Positions 16,651-25,469 of a DNA stretch of 64,000 bases are shown piece by piece. The position numbers were made by a program, and so were the translations under genes. Numbering within the stretch: the first letter of the stretch is position 1; each line of letters starts with the position of its first letter. Source of the stretch: Rhodobacterales bacterium (GTDB lineage: Bacteria; Pseudomonadota; Alphaproteobacteria; Rhodobacterales; Rhodobacteraceae); the NCBI GenBank assembly GCA_026400355.1, contig JAPLPE010000032.1, forward strand, positions 36,021-100,020, in the 5' to 3' direction. The notes below the pieces were generated by a model. The model was not told where the DNA came from. It saw nothing but the letters and a program-made list of their open reading frames with translations, and ran no database searches.

Positions 16651-17418
16651 ATGTTAGGGACCACGTTCAGCGACCCATGGGCGCTGGCGGTGGCGCTTGT
16701 CGCTGTGGCGCTGGTTGGTCTGGCCAAGGGAGGGCTGGCGGGTGTGGGCATCCTTGGGGTGCCCATCATGGCGCTGGTCATCTCTCCGGTTCAGGCGGCA
16801 GGGATCCTGCTACCGATCCTGATCGTGACCGACGGGTTCAGCCTTTATGCCTGGTGGAAATCCTGGGACAATCAGACGTTGATCTACATGTTGCCCGGGG
16901 CGATTGTGGGAATCGGCGTCGGATGGGCCACGGCGGCCTTTGTTTCGGACGACGTGGTCAAGCTGATCGTGGGTGTGATCTCGGTCCTGTTCGTGGTGCG
17001 TTGGGCCACGCAGGGCAAGGCAAAGCGAGCGATGGCCGCGCCGCAGCAGCCGGTTCCGGCGAATTTCTGGGGGTCGCTGGCGGGCTATACGAGCTTTGTC
17101 GCCCATGCGGGCGGACCGCCGTTTTCGGTTTACACCATGCCGCTGAACCTTGACCCCAAGATCCTGACGGGGACGAGTGTCCTGTTCTTTGCCATTGTGA
17201 ACCTGGTCAAGCTGATCCCCTATTTCGCGCTGGGACAATTCGATACGGCGAACCTGTCGGCCTCGGCCCTGCTGGTGCCTGTGGCGGTCATCTTCACCTT
17301 CGTTGGCGCTTGGATCATCCGGAACATGCGGGCAGAGGTGTTTTATCCCTTCACCTATGCCATGATCTTTCTGGTGGGGCTGAAGCTGATCTGGGACGGT
17401 GCGGTGCACCTGATCTGA
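16651..17418 (+). CDS. TSUP (TauE/SafE) family membrane permease
   Basis: A 255-residue integral membrane protein with the duplicated TSUP pattern: [20 protein letters not shown] near the N-terminus and [21 protein letters not shown] in the middle, plus about eight hydrophobic segments. It belongs to a different subgroup from the TSUP protein at 9.8 kb. Placed 30 bases after the FAH-family gene, it may move an organic acid or sulfur anion for the same pathway; that is inference. Confidence 0.9.
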   Translation: MLGTTFSDPWALAVALVAVALVGLAKGGLAGVGILGVPIMALVISPVQAAGILLPILIVTDGFSLYAWWKSWDNQTLIYMLPGAIVGIGVGWATAAFVSDDVVKLIVGVISVLFVVRWATQGKAKRAMAAPQQPVPANFWGSLAGYTSFVAHAGGPPFSVYTMPLNLDPKILTGTSVLFFAIVNLVKLIPYFALGQFDTANLSASALLVPVAVIFTFVGAWIIRNMRAEVFYPFTYAMIFLVGLKLIWDGAVHLI

Positions 17419-17501
17419 AGGCTGTTAGCGCCAACATCGCGGTTGCACGCAATCTGTCACCGGTGCATTTAACCGGCACGCTGATCGAGAGGAGTTTGAT
17501 C

Positions 17502-18287
17502 ATGGCCATCCGTACCGTCGTCTGGGGCGAAAACGTTCACGAGCAGAAGAACAAGGTCGTTGCAGGCATCTATCCCAAGGGTATGCACACGTGCATCGCA
17601 GATGCGCTGAACTCTGATCCGGGGATCACGGCGACGACCGCGACATTGCAGGAGCCCGAGCATGGGCTTCCCGTTGCGCGTCTGGCCGAGACAGATGTGC
17701 TGGTCTGGTGGGGCCATGCCGCGCACGGGGATGTGAAGGACCAGATCGTCGAGCGCGTGGCCGAGGCCGTTTGGTCTGGCATGGGGCTGATCGTGCTGCA
17801 TTCGGGGCATTTTTCGAAGATCTTCAAGCGGCTGATGGGGGCACCCTGCAACCTGACCTGGCGCGAAGCGGGCGAGCGCGAGCGGCTTTGGGTCACGTCG
17901 CGGCACCATCCGATTGCGCAGGGTCTGCCCGAGCATTTCGAACTTGAGCAGGAAGAGATGTATGGCGAGCCGTTCGGCGTGCCTGATCCGATGGAAACGG
18001 TGTTTGTGAGCTGGTTTCAGGGCGGTGAGGTGTTCCGGTCCGGCCTGACTTACAAGCGGGGTGCGGGTTCGGTGTTCTATTTCCGGCCAGGGCACGAGAC
18101 CTATCCGACCTATCACGATGCGAATGTGCAGCTTGTCATCAGGAACGCGGTCAAGTGGGCGTACAATGCCTCTCCCCGCGTGCAGAATGTGACGTCGGCG
18201 CCGAACGTGCCGGTCGAGGTCGCGCTGGAACCCATCGTGGAGCGCGGGCCGCGTCTGCACCATGCCGGTGAGGAGGGTTTCCGGTGA
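17502..18287 (+). CDS. ThuA domain protein (trehalose-utilisation type)
   Basis: The 261-residue product matches the ThuA-like class I glutamine amidotransferase fold: [57 protein letters not shown] and a late [17 protein letters not shown]. ThuA of rhizobia acts with the oxidoreductase ThuB in conversion of 3-keto sugars from trehalose or related disaccharides. GAGAGGAG lies before the ATG at 17502. The stop overlaps the start of the next gene, a Gfo/Idh/MocA oxidoreductase, giving the same ThuA-ThuB pairing. No ABC sugar importer is nearby. Confidence 0.9.
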   Translation: MAIRTVVWGENVHEQKNKVVAGIYPKGMHTCIADALNSDPGITATTATLQEPEHGLPVARLAETDVLVWWGHAAHGDVKDQIVERVAEAVWSGMGLIVLHSGHFSKIFKRLMGAPCNLTWREAGERERLWVTSRHHPIAQGLPEHFELEQEEMYGEPFGVPDPMETVFVSWFQGGEVFRSGLTYKRGAGSVFYFRPGHETYPTYHDANVQLVIRNAVKWAYNASPRVQNVTSAPNVPVEVALEPIVERGPRLHHAGEEGFR

Positions 18288-19339
18288 GCGATATCCGTAT
18301 TCTGATCGTCGGGACCGGCGGCATGGCCAAGGCGCATGTCGAGGCCTATCAGTCCATTCCCGGCGTCAAGGTTGTGGCCGGTGTGGACACGAACAAGGAA
18401 CGTCTGGACGCGTTCCGGGCCAAGCACGGGATCGGGACAGGTTTCGCTTCGGTCGCGGACGCGATTGCCTGGGGCGAGTTTGACGCCGTGTCGAATGTGA
18501 CGCCGGATGCGGTGCATCATGTGACGACGATGCCGCTTCTTGCCGCTGGCAAGCATGTGCTGTGCGAAAAGCCGTTGGCCGCGAATTACAATGACGCGGC
18601 CGAAATGGCGGCAGGTGCGGCCAAGGCAGGCGTCGTGAACATGGTCAACCTGACCTACCGCAATGGTCCGGCGCTGATCCATGCGGCCAGGATGGTGGCG
18701 GACGGGGCGATTGGCGAAGTCCGGCATTTCGAGGCGTCCTATCTGCAAAGCTGGCTGACGCAGAACGCCTGGGGTCCGTGGGACAAGGAATCGCAATGGC
18801 TTTGGCGGCTGTCGACGTCGCACGGGTCGCTGGGAGTCTTGGGCGATGTGGGCGTGCATATCCTTGATTTCGCAACCTTTGCGGCCGGGCTGGCTGTGAC
18901 GAACGTGTCGTGCCGTCTGGCCACGTTCCACAAGGCGCCGGGCGACAGGATCGGGGAATATGTGCTGGACGCGAATGACAGCGCGACCATGCAGATCCGA
19001 CTGGAAAATGGTGCGATCGGCGTTGTCCATGCCTCGCGATTTGCGAGCGGGCACCTGAATGACCTGACGCTCAAGCTGTTTGGAACGAAAGGCGGCCTTG
19101 ATGTCCGGCTGGATCGCGGGGTGAGCAAGCTGCGCGCGTCAATCGGGGAGAATATGCCCAAGGGCGTCTGGGCGGATGTCGACGTGCCGCCGGTCAAGAC
19201 GAATTATGAGCGGTTCATCGCGGCGATTCAGGCGGGCAAGCAGGAACTGCCCGACTTTGCCCGGGGTGCGGCGCTGCAGAAGGTGCTGGATCTGGCGGTC
19301 GCGTCGGACAAGGCGCATTCGGTCGATCTGGCGGTATAA
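18284..19339 (+). CDS. Gfo/Idh/MocA family oxidoreductase
   Basis: A 351-residue NAD(P)-dependent sugar or inositol dehydrogenase-like protein. It has the N-terminal Rossmann motif [10 protein letters not shown], the family CEKPLAANY motif with the catalytic Lys, and [13 protein letters not shown] with the catalytic His/Asp pair. The GTG start at 18284 overlaps the ThuA stop codon, so they are coupled. By analogy with ThuB it may oxidise a disaccharide or pseudo-sugar at C3. Which one cannot be read here. Confidence 0.92.
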   Translation: MSDIRILIVGTGGMAKAHVEAYQSIPGVKVVAGVDTNKERLDAFRAKHGIGTGFASVADAIAWGEFDAVSNVTPDAVHHVTTMPLLAAGKHVLCEKPLAANYNDAAEMAAGAAKAGVVNMVNLTYRNGPALIHAARMVADGAIGEVRHFEASYLQSWLTQNAWGPWDKESQWLWRLSTSHGSLGVLGDVGVHILDFATFAAGLAVTNVSCRLATFHKAPGDRIGEYVLDANDSATMQIRLENGAIGVVHASRFASGHLNDLTLKLFGTKGGLDVRLDRGVSKLRASIGENMPKGVWADVDVPPVKTNYERFIAAIQAGKQELPDFARGAALQKVLDLAVASDKAHSVDLAV

Positions 19340-19396
19340 GAATCAAGGCACCGGCGGCCAGTGGGGTGGCCGGTGCAAACCAGGGGGCGGCCCGGC

Positions 19397-21070
19397 ATGA
19401 CAGATGAGGTCAGGACGGCGATCTTCTTTCACCCCGATCAGGTCGAGAGTGAAGGCAAGGACCTTGTCGGACGCCGGAGTGCTGGGGAAAGTTTCCTCAG
19501 AGGTTATCTGAGAACCTCGACCGCGCCGGAAATCCGGGCAGTGACCGAGACGGCGGACGGGGCCAAGGCGCTTGAAGCCAAGGTCAGGGCGCTGGGCGAT
19601 ACGCGGCCGATCCGGGCGACACCGCTGCGCGGTGGTGGTGATTTCAGCGATGCAGGGACAATCTTTTTCCCTACGCCGGGGTTCATGAACGCGACATGGC
19701 TGCGGCAGCGGTTCGGGCAGGCGTCCTGTTCGCTGGTCGGCATCACGCATACGGTTTCGACCCGGCGGATCATCGAGGGGCTGCATACGCTGCTGTCGGA
19801 ACCGGTGGAGCCGTGGGATGCGATCATCTGCACGTCGCGCGCGGTGCAGTCGGTGGTGGCGCGACAGTTTGCGCTGGAAGAGGAGTATCTGCGGCAGCGG
19901 TTCCAGGCAGGGCGGGTGCCCCTGCCCCGATTGCCAGTGATACCGCTGGGGATCGAGACGGCCGGGTTTGCGGCGCAGGACGGTGCGCGGGAACGGATGC
20001 GGGCGGCGCAGGACGCAACAGAAGATGCGGTGGTCATCCTCACGGTCGGGCGGCTGAGCGTGGTCGAGAAGGCCAACCCCTGGCCGCTGTTCGTGGCTCT
20101 GGAGCGGATCGCGGTCGAGACGGGGCGCAAGGTGCATCTGTGGATCACCGGTTGGGCGAGCCGCGCCGAAGAGGAAAAGCTGCACCGCGTAGGGGCGGCA
20201 GGTGTCTGCAAGCATGTGATGGTGCGGATGGTGGATGGCCGGGACGCGGACGTGCGGCGCAACATCTGGGCGGGGGCCGATATCTTTACCCTGCCGGCCG
20301 AGTCGATTCAGGAGACATTCGGCCTTGTCCCGGTGGAGGCGATGGCGGCGGGATTGCCCGTCGTCATGCCGGACTGGGACGGGTTCCGCGATACGGTAGT
20401 GCATGGTGAAACCGGGTTTCTGGTGCCGACACGGATGGCACGGCCGGGGACGGGGAATGTGATTGCCCGGCGGTTTGCGGACATGACGGACGGGTATCTG
20501 CAATACCTGACACTGGTGCAGGCGCAGATCCAGCTGGACGTGCCCGCCTATGAGGCGGCGTTCCGGCGGCTGATCGAGAATCCTGACCTGCGGCGGACGA
20601 TGGGCGAGGCGGCCCAGCGGCATGCGCGCACAAGGCTCGACTGGAGTGCGGTTGTGCCGCAGTACATAGAGCTGGCGGCAGAACTGGCCGAGTTGCGGAA
20701 GGCCGGGGTGCCGGCGAGCCCACCCTTGCCTTCGGGTCCGATCAGCCCGCTGGAGGTGGACCCGTTCGATCTGTATGCCGGGTACCCGACCGGAACAATC
20801 GGGCCGGATACGATGGTTGGGCCGGGGATTCCGCCGACCGAGGCTTTGATGAATGCCTATGACATGATTTCGGGGCGGGATCTGTACAAGCGGCGGATCG
20901 TGTCGAATCAACTGGCCATGAAGGTTGCGCTGGCAGTGCAAAGGTCTGGACAGATTTCCCTTGCAAGGCTGGCAGCGGCTGTGGGCGAAAGTTTCGAGAC
21001 GACGGAAACAGCGGTGCTGTATCTGGCGAAGGCCGATGTTTTGCGGCTGCCGCAAATCGGGCCGAAATGA
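19397..21070 (+). CDS. Glycosyltransferase family 4-like protein
   Basis: The 557-residue protein has a GT-B architecture. The N-terminal half contains GITHTVSTRRIIEGLH; the C-terminal half has VGRLSVVEKANPWPLF and the GT4 nucleotide-sugar site ESIQETFGLVPVEAMAAGLP with its two Glu. About 100 extra C-terminal residues after the GT core have no recognised motif. I start at ATG 19397 (MTDEVRTAIFF). It opens a five-gene run of glycan-related genes ending at the flagellar cluster. The sugar and acceptor are unknown. Confidence 0.88.
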   Translation: MTDEVRTAIFFHPDQVESEGKDLVGRRSAGESFLRGYLRTSTAPEIRAVTETADGAKALEAKVRALGDTRPIRATPLRGGGDFSDAGTIFFPTPGFMNATWLRQRFGQASCSLVGITHTVSTRRIIEGLHTLLSEPVEPWDAIICTSRAVQSVVARQFALEEEYLRQRFQAGRVPLPRLPVIPLGIETAGFAAQDGARERMRAAQDATEDAVVILTVGRLSVVEKANPWPLFVALERIAVETGRKVHLWITGWASRAEEEKLHRVGAAGVCKHVMVRMVDGRDADVRRNIWAGADIFTLPAESIQETFGLVPVEAMAAGLPVVMPDWDGFRDTVVHGETGFLVPTRMARPGTGNVIARRFADMTDGYLQYLTLVQAQIQLDVPAYEAAFRRLIENPDLRRTMGEAAQRHARTRLDWSAVVPQYIELAAELAELRKAGVPASPPLPSGPISPLEVDPFDLYAGYPTGTIGPDTMVGPGIPPTEALMNAYDMISGRDLYKRRIVSNQLAMKVALAVQRSGQISLARLAAAVGESFETTETAVLYLAKADVLRLPQIGPK

Positions 21071-21139
21071 ATATGGGTTTTTGACAACCGGCCCTTTTGC
21101 CGTTTCAATGAGCGAAAACCACAAGAGCAGGGCGCGTTG

Positions 21140-21922
21140 ATGAAACTGTCCGTATCCTTTGAAAACCCCTTGGAAGGCACTCCCAGCGGGCCGGTGACGG
21201 TAGGCTGGCTTCTGACCGAACAGAAGGGCGGGATCATCTATTACCCGCCAGAGCGGGTACGGTCGGTCGATCTGAACCGCAAGCATGCCAAGTCAGCCTC
21301 GCGCTGCCCGGCTGTCATCAATCTGGAGAGCCGGTATTTCGTGATCCGCTGTCCGTTCGACATCAACATCGGCTTTGCCCGCGACGACAAGGGCAAGCCC
21401 GTGCTGCGCAATCTTGCGGGCGAGGCAAGCACGATACGGGCGTCCAAGCTGGGTGAGAAGCTGCACATCACGTCCGAGGTCGAGTGGCGGCATGCGGATG
21501 TGCCGACGATCCAGTTGTCGCTACCTTATGTCTTTATCGCGGACGAACCGGTCTACATGAGCCAGGTTGCGCCGTTCATGCATTATTCCCGCGATCCGCT
21601 GCCCGGCACGATCTTTGGCGGGCGGTTTCCGATCAACGTCTGGCCGCGCCCTCTCATGTGGGCGTTCGAGTGGCATGACACGACCAAGCCGATCAAGGTG
21701 AACCGGGGTGATCCGCTGTTCTATGCCACGTTCGAGACGATGCCGCAGGATCGAGGCGTGGCCGTGGTCGAGACCGAGGTGACGCAGGATCTCAAGGACT
21801 ACATGGACCTGATTTCCGGCGCGGTGAACTATGTCAACCAGACGTTTTCACTGTTCGAGGCGGCAGAGGCGCGGCGGCCATTGACTCTGGTATCGCCGGT
21901 CAAGCGGCGGACGACGGAATAG
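21140..21922 (+). CDS. Conserved-looking hypothetical protein in the glycan cluster
   Basis: A 260-residue soluble protein with no signal peptide or membrane span. Notable segments are NLESRYFVIRCPFDINIGF, PYVFIADEPVYMSQVAPFMHY, GRFPINVWPRPLMWAFEWHD and RGDPLFYATFETMP. The many aromatic residues and beta-like alternation suggest a compact beta-rich fold. It may belong to one of the DUF families common beside TPR-glycosyltransferases in this order, but I cannot name it with confidence. It starts at ATG 21140 (a TTG lies one codon earlier) and is followed by the TPR gene after only five bases. Confidence 0.8.
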   Translation: MKLSVSFENPLEGTPSGPVTVGWLLTEQKGGIIYYPPERVRSVDLNRKHAKSASRCPAVINLESRYFVIRCPFDINIGFARDDKGKPVLRNLAGEASTIRASKLGEKLHITSEVEWRHADVPTIQLSLPYVFIADEPVYMSQVAPFMHYSRDPLPGTIFGGRFPINVWPRPLMWAFEWHDTTKPIKVNRGDPLFYATFETMPQDRGVAVVETEVTQDLKDYMDLISGAVNYVNQTFSLFEAAEARRPLTLVSPVKRRTTE

Positions 21923-21927
21923 ACGAG

Positions 21928-23304
21928 ATGGCGACGGATGTTCTGCGCGCATTGCGCAACAGGGCGGCAGACCTGCACCGGGCCGGCAAATGGGCCGAGG
22001 CGCGGCTGGTCTATGCGACCTATCTGGCGCGGGCGCCGGACGATGCGGGGATGTGGTCCAACCTGGGGTCGCTGTTCCGGAGCGAGGGGTGGCATGACCA
22101 ATCGCTGAAGGCGCAGGAAAAGGCCTATGCGCTGACTCCGGACAACCGGTCTGTGCTGAACAATCTGGCTAATATCCTTGGCGATGTCGGCCAGTACGAG
22201 CGGTCACTGGAATTGCGGGCGCAGATCCTGAAGGCTGACCCGAAGGATTCTGCGCAGAAGGCGATGACGGGCAAGGCGCTGCGGGCGATGGGCCGCTATG
22301 ACGAGGGGATCGCCGTTCTGACGCGGGCGATTGCCGAGCATCCGCAGGAATACGAGCTGCAGATCCAGCTTGCGCTGACCCAGCTTGCGGCGCGGCAGTA
22401 TTCGGAAGGGTTCCGCAGTTACGATATCCGCTGGAAGACGGGCGAACTGACCGCGCGCAAGGTAAGCCAGCCGAAATGGGATGGCGGATCGCTTGAGGGC
22501 GAGACGATTCTTGTGCTTCCCGAACAGGGGTTCGGGGATGCGGTGACATTCGCGCGGTTCCTGCCGGTGCTGCGGCACTACAACCCGGCCAAAGTGATGC
22601 TGCTGACGGAAAAGCCGCTGATGCGGCTGTTTGCCCGGGTGGATGGCGTGGACTGGATGGGGCCCGAGGTGGGGCCGGATCAGCCGTTCGACGTCTGGAC
22701 CAACTTGATGGATCTGCCGCCGCTGCATTTCGACGTGACGGACGATGTGCCCCTGCCCACACGCCTGTCCATCCCCGAGGACAGCAAGGTTCGGGCGCGT
22801 GGGATCGTGGCGCCGCACAAGGGCAGGTTCAAGGTGGGCGTGGTCTGGTGCGGGTCAGTGACCTACCGGGGCAATGCCTTCCGGTCTTTCAGACATACGG
22901 AGTTTCACAGTCTGCTTGATGTGCCGGATGTGCAGATGTTCTCGCTCTACAAGGGCCCAGAACTTGCGGCCTATCAGGCGGACGGGACGAATGCCTTTAT
23001 CATCGACACGGCCAGCACGGACCGCGATTTCGCGGATTGCGCGGCAACGATGGAGGAGATGGATCTGATCATCACGTCTGACACGGCGACCGCGCATGTG
23101 GCTGGGTCGCTGGGGGTGCGAGTGTGGACCTTGCTGCACTGGGACGCCTTCTGGCTTTGGCAGGGGGATGCCGAACGGACGCCGTGGTATCCGGGCATGC
23201 GGCTGATCCGGCAGGACAGTCCGCGCGACTGGACCGGTGTGTTTAAGCGGGTGAAGGCCGATCTGGAGCCGCTGGTGGCGGCATGGCGCAGGGAGAGACG
23301 CTGA
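21928..23304 (+). CDS. TPR protein with glycosyltransferase-9-like C-terminal domain
   Basis: Residues 1-160 form about four TPR units (for example AARLVYATYLARAPDDAGMW and SLELRAQILKADPKDS). The C-terminal 250 residues look like a GT9/heptosyltransferase-type fold: ILVLPEQGFGDAVTFARFLP, KVGVVWCGSVTY, and DLIITSDTATAHVAGSLGVRV, the usual ADP-sugar site region. Proteins of this build are often encoded near surface-glycan or flagellar glycosylation genes. It overlaps the next gene by one base and is 5 bases after the previous one, so it is in the same operon. Confidence 0.88.
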   Translation: MATDVLRALRNRAADLHRAGKWAEARLVYATYLARAPDDAGMWSNLGSLFRSEGWHDQSLKAQEKAYALTPDNRSVLNNLANILGDVGQYERSLELRAQILKADPKDSAQKAMTGKALRAMGRYDEGIAVLTRAIAEHPQEYELQIQLALTQLAARQYSEGFRSYDIRWKTGELTARKVSQPKWDGGSLEGETILVLPEQGFGDAVTFARFLPVLRHYNPAKVMLLTEKPLMRLFARVDGVDWMGPEVGPDQPFDVWTNLMDLPPLHFDVTDDVPLPTRLSIPEDSKVRARGIVAPHKGRFKVGVVWCGSVTYRGNAFRSFRHTEFHSLLDVPDVQMFSLYKGPELAAYQADGTNAFIIDTASTDRDFADCAATMEEMDLIITSDTATAHVAGSLGVRVWTLLHWDAFWLWQGDAERTPWYPGMRLIRQDSPRDWTGVFKRVKADLEPLVAAWRRERR

Positions 23305-23708
23305 TGGAAGATATTCTGGTCCCGGTCTCTCCGGGTGAGTTGATCGACAAGATCACGATCCTGCGGCTTAAGGCCGAAAAGATGAGCGATCAGGGGAAGC
23401 TGAAGAATGTGCAGCATGAATTGGCCGTGCTGTCTGCCATCGTGGAGCGGACGGTGCCGGCCAGCGCAGAACTGTCGGCGCTGTGGGAGGAGATGCAGGC
23501 GATCAATGCGGCCCTGTGGGTGATTGAGGATGATATCCGCGACCATGACGCGGCGGGCGATTTCGGTGCGACATTTGTGGCGCTGGCGCGGGCGGTCTAT
23601 CAGACGAACGACCGGCGGGCGACGGTGAAGAAGAAGATCAATCTGCTGCTGGGGTCGGCCATTGTGGAAGAGAAGTCATATCACGACCATTCCGCCGGTG
23701 CGGCATGA
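23304..23708 (+). CDS. DUF6165-like small protein
   Basis: The 134-residue product begins EDILVPVSPGELIDKITILRLK and is mostly helical with many charged residues. It matches my memory of DUF6165 proteins, which accompany TPR-type glycosyltransferases. The ATG overlaps the upstream TGA (ATGA), and its own stop overlaps the next start. It may be a scaffold or accessory factor for the adjacent transferase. No catalytic motif is seen. Confidence 0.8.
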   Translation: MEDILVPVSPGELIDKITILRLKAEKMSDQGKLKNVQHELAVLSAIVERTVPASAELSALWEEMQAINAALWVIEDDIRDHDAAGDFGATFVALARAVYQTNDRRATVKKKINLLLGSAIVEEKSYHDHSAGAA

Positions 23709-24478
23709 CGCCCGATGACCTGATCGCGCGGGCGCGGGCCGATCTGTTCGCGGCGCAGAAAGAGATTGCCGCGCAGATCGAGAGCGACAAGACACGGCGG
23801 CGCGGCGGGCTGGTGCGGCGGTTGCACGAGGTGCGGAAGATGCTCGACCAGAGCTATGCCTATGCGTCGCAGGCCGGGCAGGATTTGGTCGTGGACCGGC
23901 TGTTCCGGGGCAAGCGGGGCGGGACGTTTGTCGATGTGGGCGGCTATGACGGGGTGACCGGGTCGAACACGTTGTTCCTTGAACAGAGGCGCGGGTGGAC
24001 GGGTGTTCTGGTGGAACCCGTCCCGGTCCAGCTTGAAAAGGCAAGGACGGTGCGGCGTTGTCCCTGTCTGGGGCTGGCCGTGGCGGCGACCGATGGCGAG
24101 GCGGATTTCCTCGAGGTGGCAGAGGGATATATGCAGATGAGCGGGCTGGCCGGGAGCTATGATCCGGAGCTTCTGTCGCAGATCCGCGCTGATCCGCGAC
24201 ACAAGGAGAACACGATCCGGGTCGAAACGCGGACGCTGTCGCGCATCCTGACAGATGCGGGGATCGAAAACCCGGATTTCGTGTCGCTTGATATCGAGGG
24301 CGGCGAGGTCAGAACTCTGGCCGCCTTTCCGTTTGAACGGCACCGTGTGGGGGTCTGGGCGATCGAGAACAACTCGGGCGGGCCCGAGATCGGGCAGATC
24401 ATGCGGGCCAAGGGCTATGACCTGATCGAGTTCTGCGGACCCGATGAAATATGGCAGATTTCTGGCCTTTCCCCATGA
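23705..24478 (+). CDS. FkbM family methyltransferase
   Basis: A 257-residue SAM-dependent methyltransferase of the FkbM type. The SAM-binding motif appears as GTFVDVGGYDGVTGSNT, followed by GVLVEPVPVQLEKAR and the late motif PDFVSLDIEGGEVRTL. FkbM enzymes O-methylate sugars or related hydroxyls. It ends the five-gene glycan run, ten bases before a CtrA-like box that precedes motB. Methylation of a surface or flagellar glycan is the natural guess. Confidence 0.92.
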   Translation: MTPDDLIARARADLFAAQKEIAAQIESDKTRRRGGLVRRLHEVRKMLDQSYAYASQAGQDLVVDRLFRGKRGGTFVDVGGYDGVTGSNTLFLEQRRGWTGVLVEPVPVQLEKARTVRRCPCLGLAVAATDGEADFLEVAEGYMQMSGLAGSYDPELLSQIRADPRHKENTIRVETRTLSRILTDAGIENPDFVSLDIEGGEVRTLAAFPFERHRVGVWAIENNSGGPEIGQIMRAKGYDLIEFCGPDEIWQISGLSP

Positions 24479-24487
24479 TTTGAAACG

Positions 24488-24503
24488 TTAAGTCTGTCTT
24501 GAC
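24488..24503 (+). promoter_or_regulatory. CtrA-like box upstream of motB
   Basis: TTAA-N7-TTGAC at 24488-24503 differs from the CtrA consensus TTAA-N7-TTAAC by one base. It lies 49 bases before the motB start. CtrA controls motility genes in Rhodobacterales. The companion site before flgE supports the call. Confidence 0.55.
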
Positions 24504-24551
24504 GACCCGGCTGATAGGCACCTTGTCTGGTGAGGGTTGCGAGGTGGCGGG

Positions 24552-25385
24552 ATGGCGGGGCCCAAGAATGCGCCGATCATAATCAAGCGCAAGAAGGTGA
24601 TCGCCGGGGGCGGTCACCATGGCGGCGCATGGAAGGTGGCCTATGCGGATTTCGTGACCGCGATGATGGCCTTTTTCCTGCTGATGTGGCTGCTGAACGC
24701 AACGACGGAACAGCAGCGCAAGGGGCTCGCCGACTATTTCTCGCCCAGGATCCCGCTGAGCCGGGTTTCGGGCGGGTCTGACGGGATGTTCGGCGGCGAT
24801 AGCATGAGTTCGGTTGAAAGCCTGCGCGCCGATGATATCCCGCAGGGGCAGATTGCCGAGATCGACGTCGGTCATGCCGCCATCATGCAGGCTCAGGTGC
24901 AGGCCGAAGCCGCAGAAATCGCGGCGCTGCGTGCGCTGGAAGAGAGCCTGCTTGGGCAGAGCGGAGAGAGTTCAGTTTCCGATCAGGTTCTGCAGCATGT
25001 CGTGACCCGCCTGACAGACGAAGGGTTGATCATCGAGATCTTTTCCCTGCCTGGTGATCCGATCTTTGCTGACGGGACACAGGAGATGACGCCGGTCATG
25101 GAGCAGATCGTGACCATGATCGCCCGGCTTTCTGCGATGGTGATCAATCCGGTCGCAGTTGCCGGCCATGTGCCAACCCGACCCATCGTCCTTGCCAACT
25201 ATCCAGTCTGGGATCTGTCGGCGGGGCGGGCCGATGCGGTGCGCGGAGTCCTGGAGGAAGGCGGACTTGCATCCGAACGCGTGCGGCGCCTGACAGGCCA
25301 TGCGGACCGGGCGCCTGCGGACCAGAACCCGACAATTGAAAGAAACGACCGGATCGAGATCACCTTTCTCCGGACGATCATTTGA
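24552..25385 (+). CDS. motB: Flagellar motor stator protein MotB
   Basis: The 277-residue protein has a short cytoplasmic head, then one membrane span YADFVTAMMAFFLLMWLL whose first Asp is the proton-carrying residue of MotB. A linker follows, then a C-terminal OmpA-like peptidoglycan-binding domain (about residues 140-275, including VAVAGHVPT and NDRIEITFL). The domain is somewhat divergent. I start at ATG 24552 (MAGPKNAPIIIKRKK). No motA is adjacent in the window. It precedes flgE on the same strand. Confidence 0.92.
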   Translation: MAGPKNAPIIIKRKKVIAGGGHHGGAWKVAYADFVTAMMAFFLLMWLLNATTEQQRKGLADYFSPRIPLSRVSGGSDGMFGGDSMSSVESLRADDIPQGQIAEIDVGHAAIMQAQVQAEAAEIAALRALEESLLGQSGESSVSDQVLQHVVTRLTDEGLIIEIFSLPGDPIFADGTQEMTPVMEQIVTMIARLSAMVINPVAVAGHVPTRPIVLANYPVWDLSAGRADAVRGVLEEGGLASERVRRLTGHADRAPADQNPTIERNDRIEITFLRTII

Positions 25386-25398
25386 GGCCTCTGGGTCG

Positions 25399-25414
25399 TT
25401 AGGCGGGCGTTAAG
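25399..25414 (+). promoter_or_regulatory. CtrA-like box upstream of flgE
   Basis: TTAG-N7-TTAAG at 25399-25414 differs at two positions from TTAA-N7-TTAAC and has the correct 7-base spacing. It lies 56 bases before the flgE ATG. It suggests a second promoter for flgE-flgK-flgL-flgI. Confidence 0.5.
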
Positions 25415-25469
25415 GGGCATGGGCTAGGACTGGGGCAACTTCGGATGCAATACTCAGGAAAGGCCAAGC

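Noticed and set aside
19343..21286. 647-codon minus-strand open frame opposite the GT4 gene
   Set aside because: Arg/His/Pro-rich with no domain; the plus-strand glycosyltransferase has its catalytic motifs.
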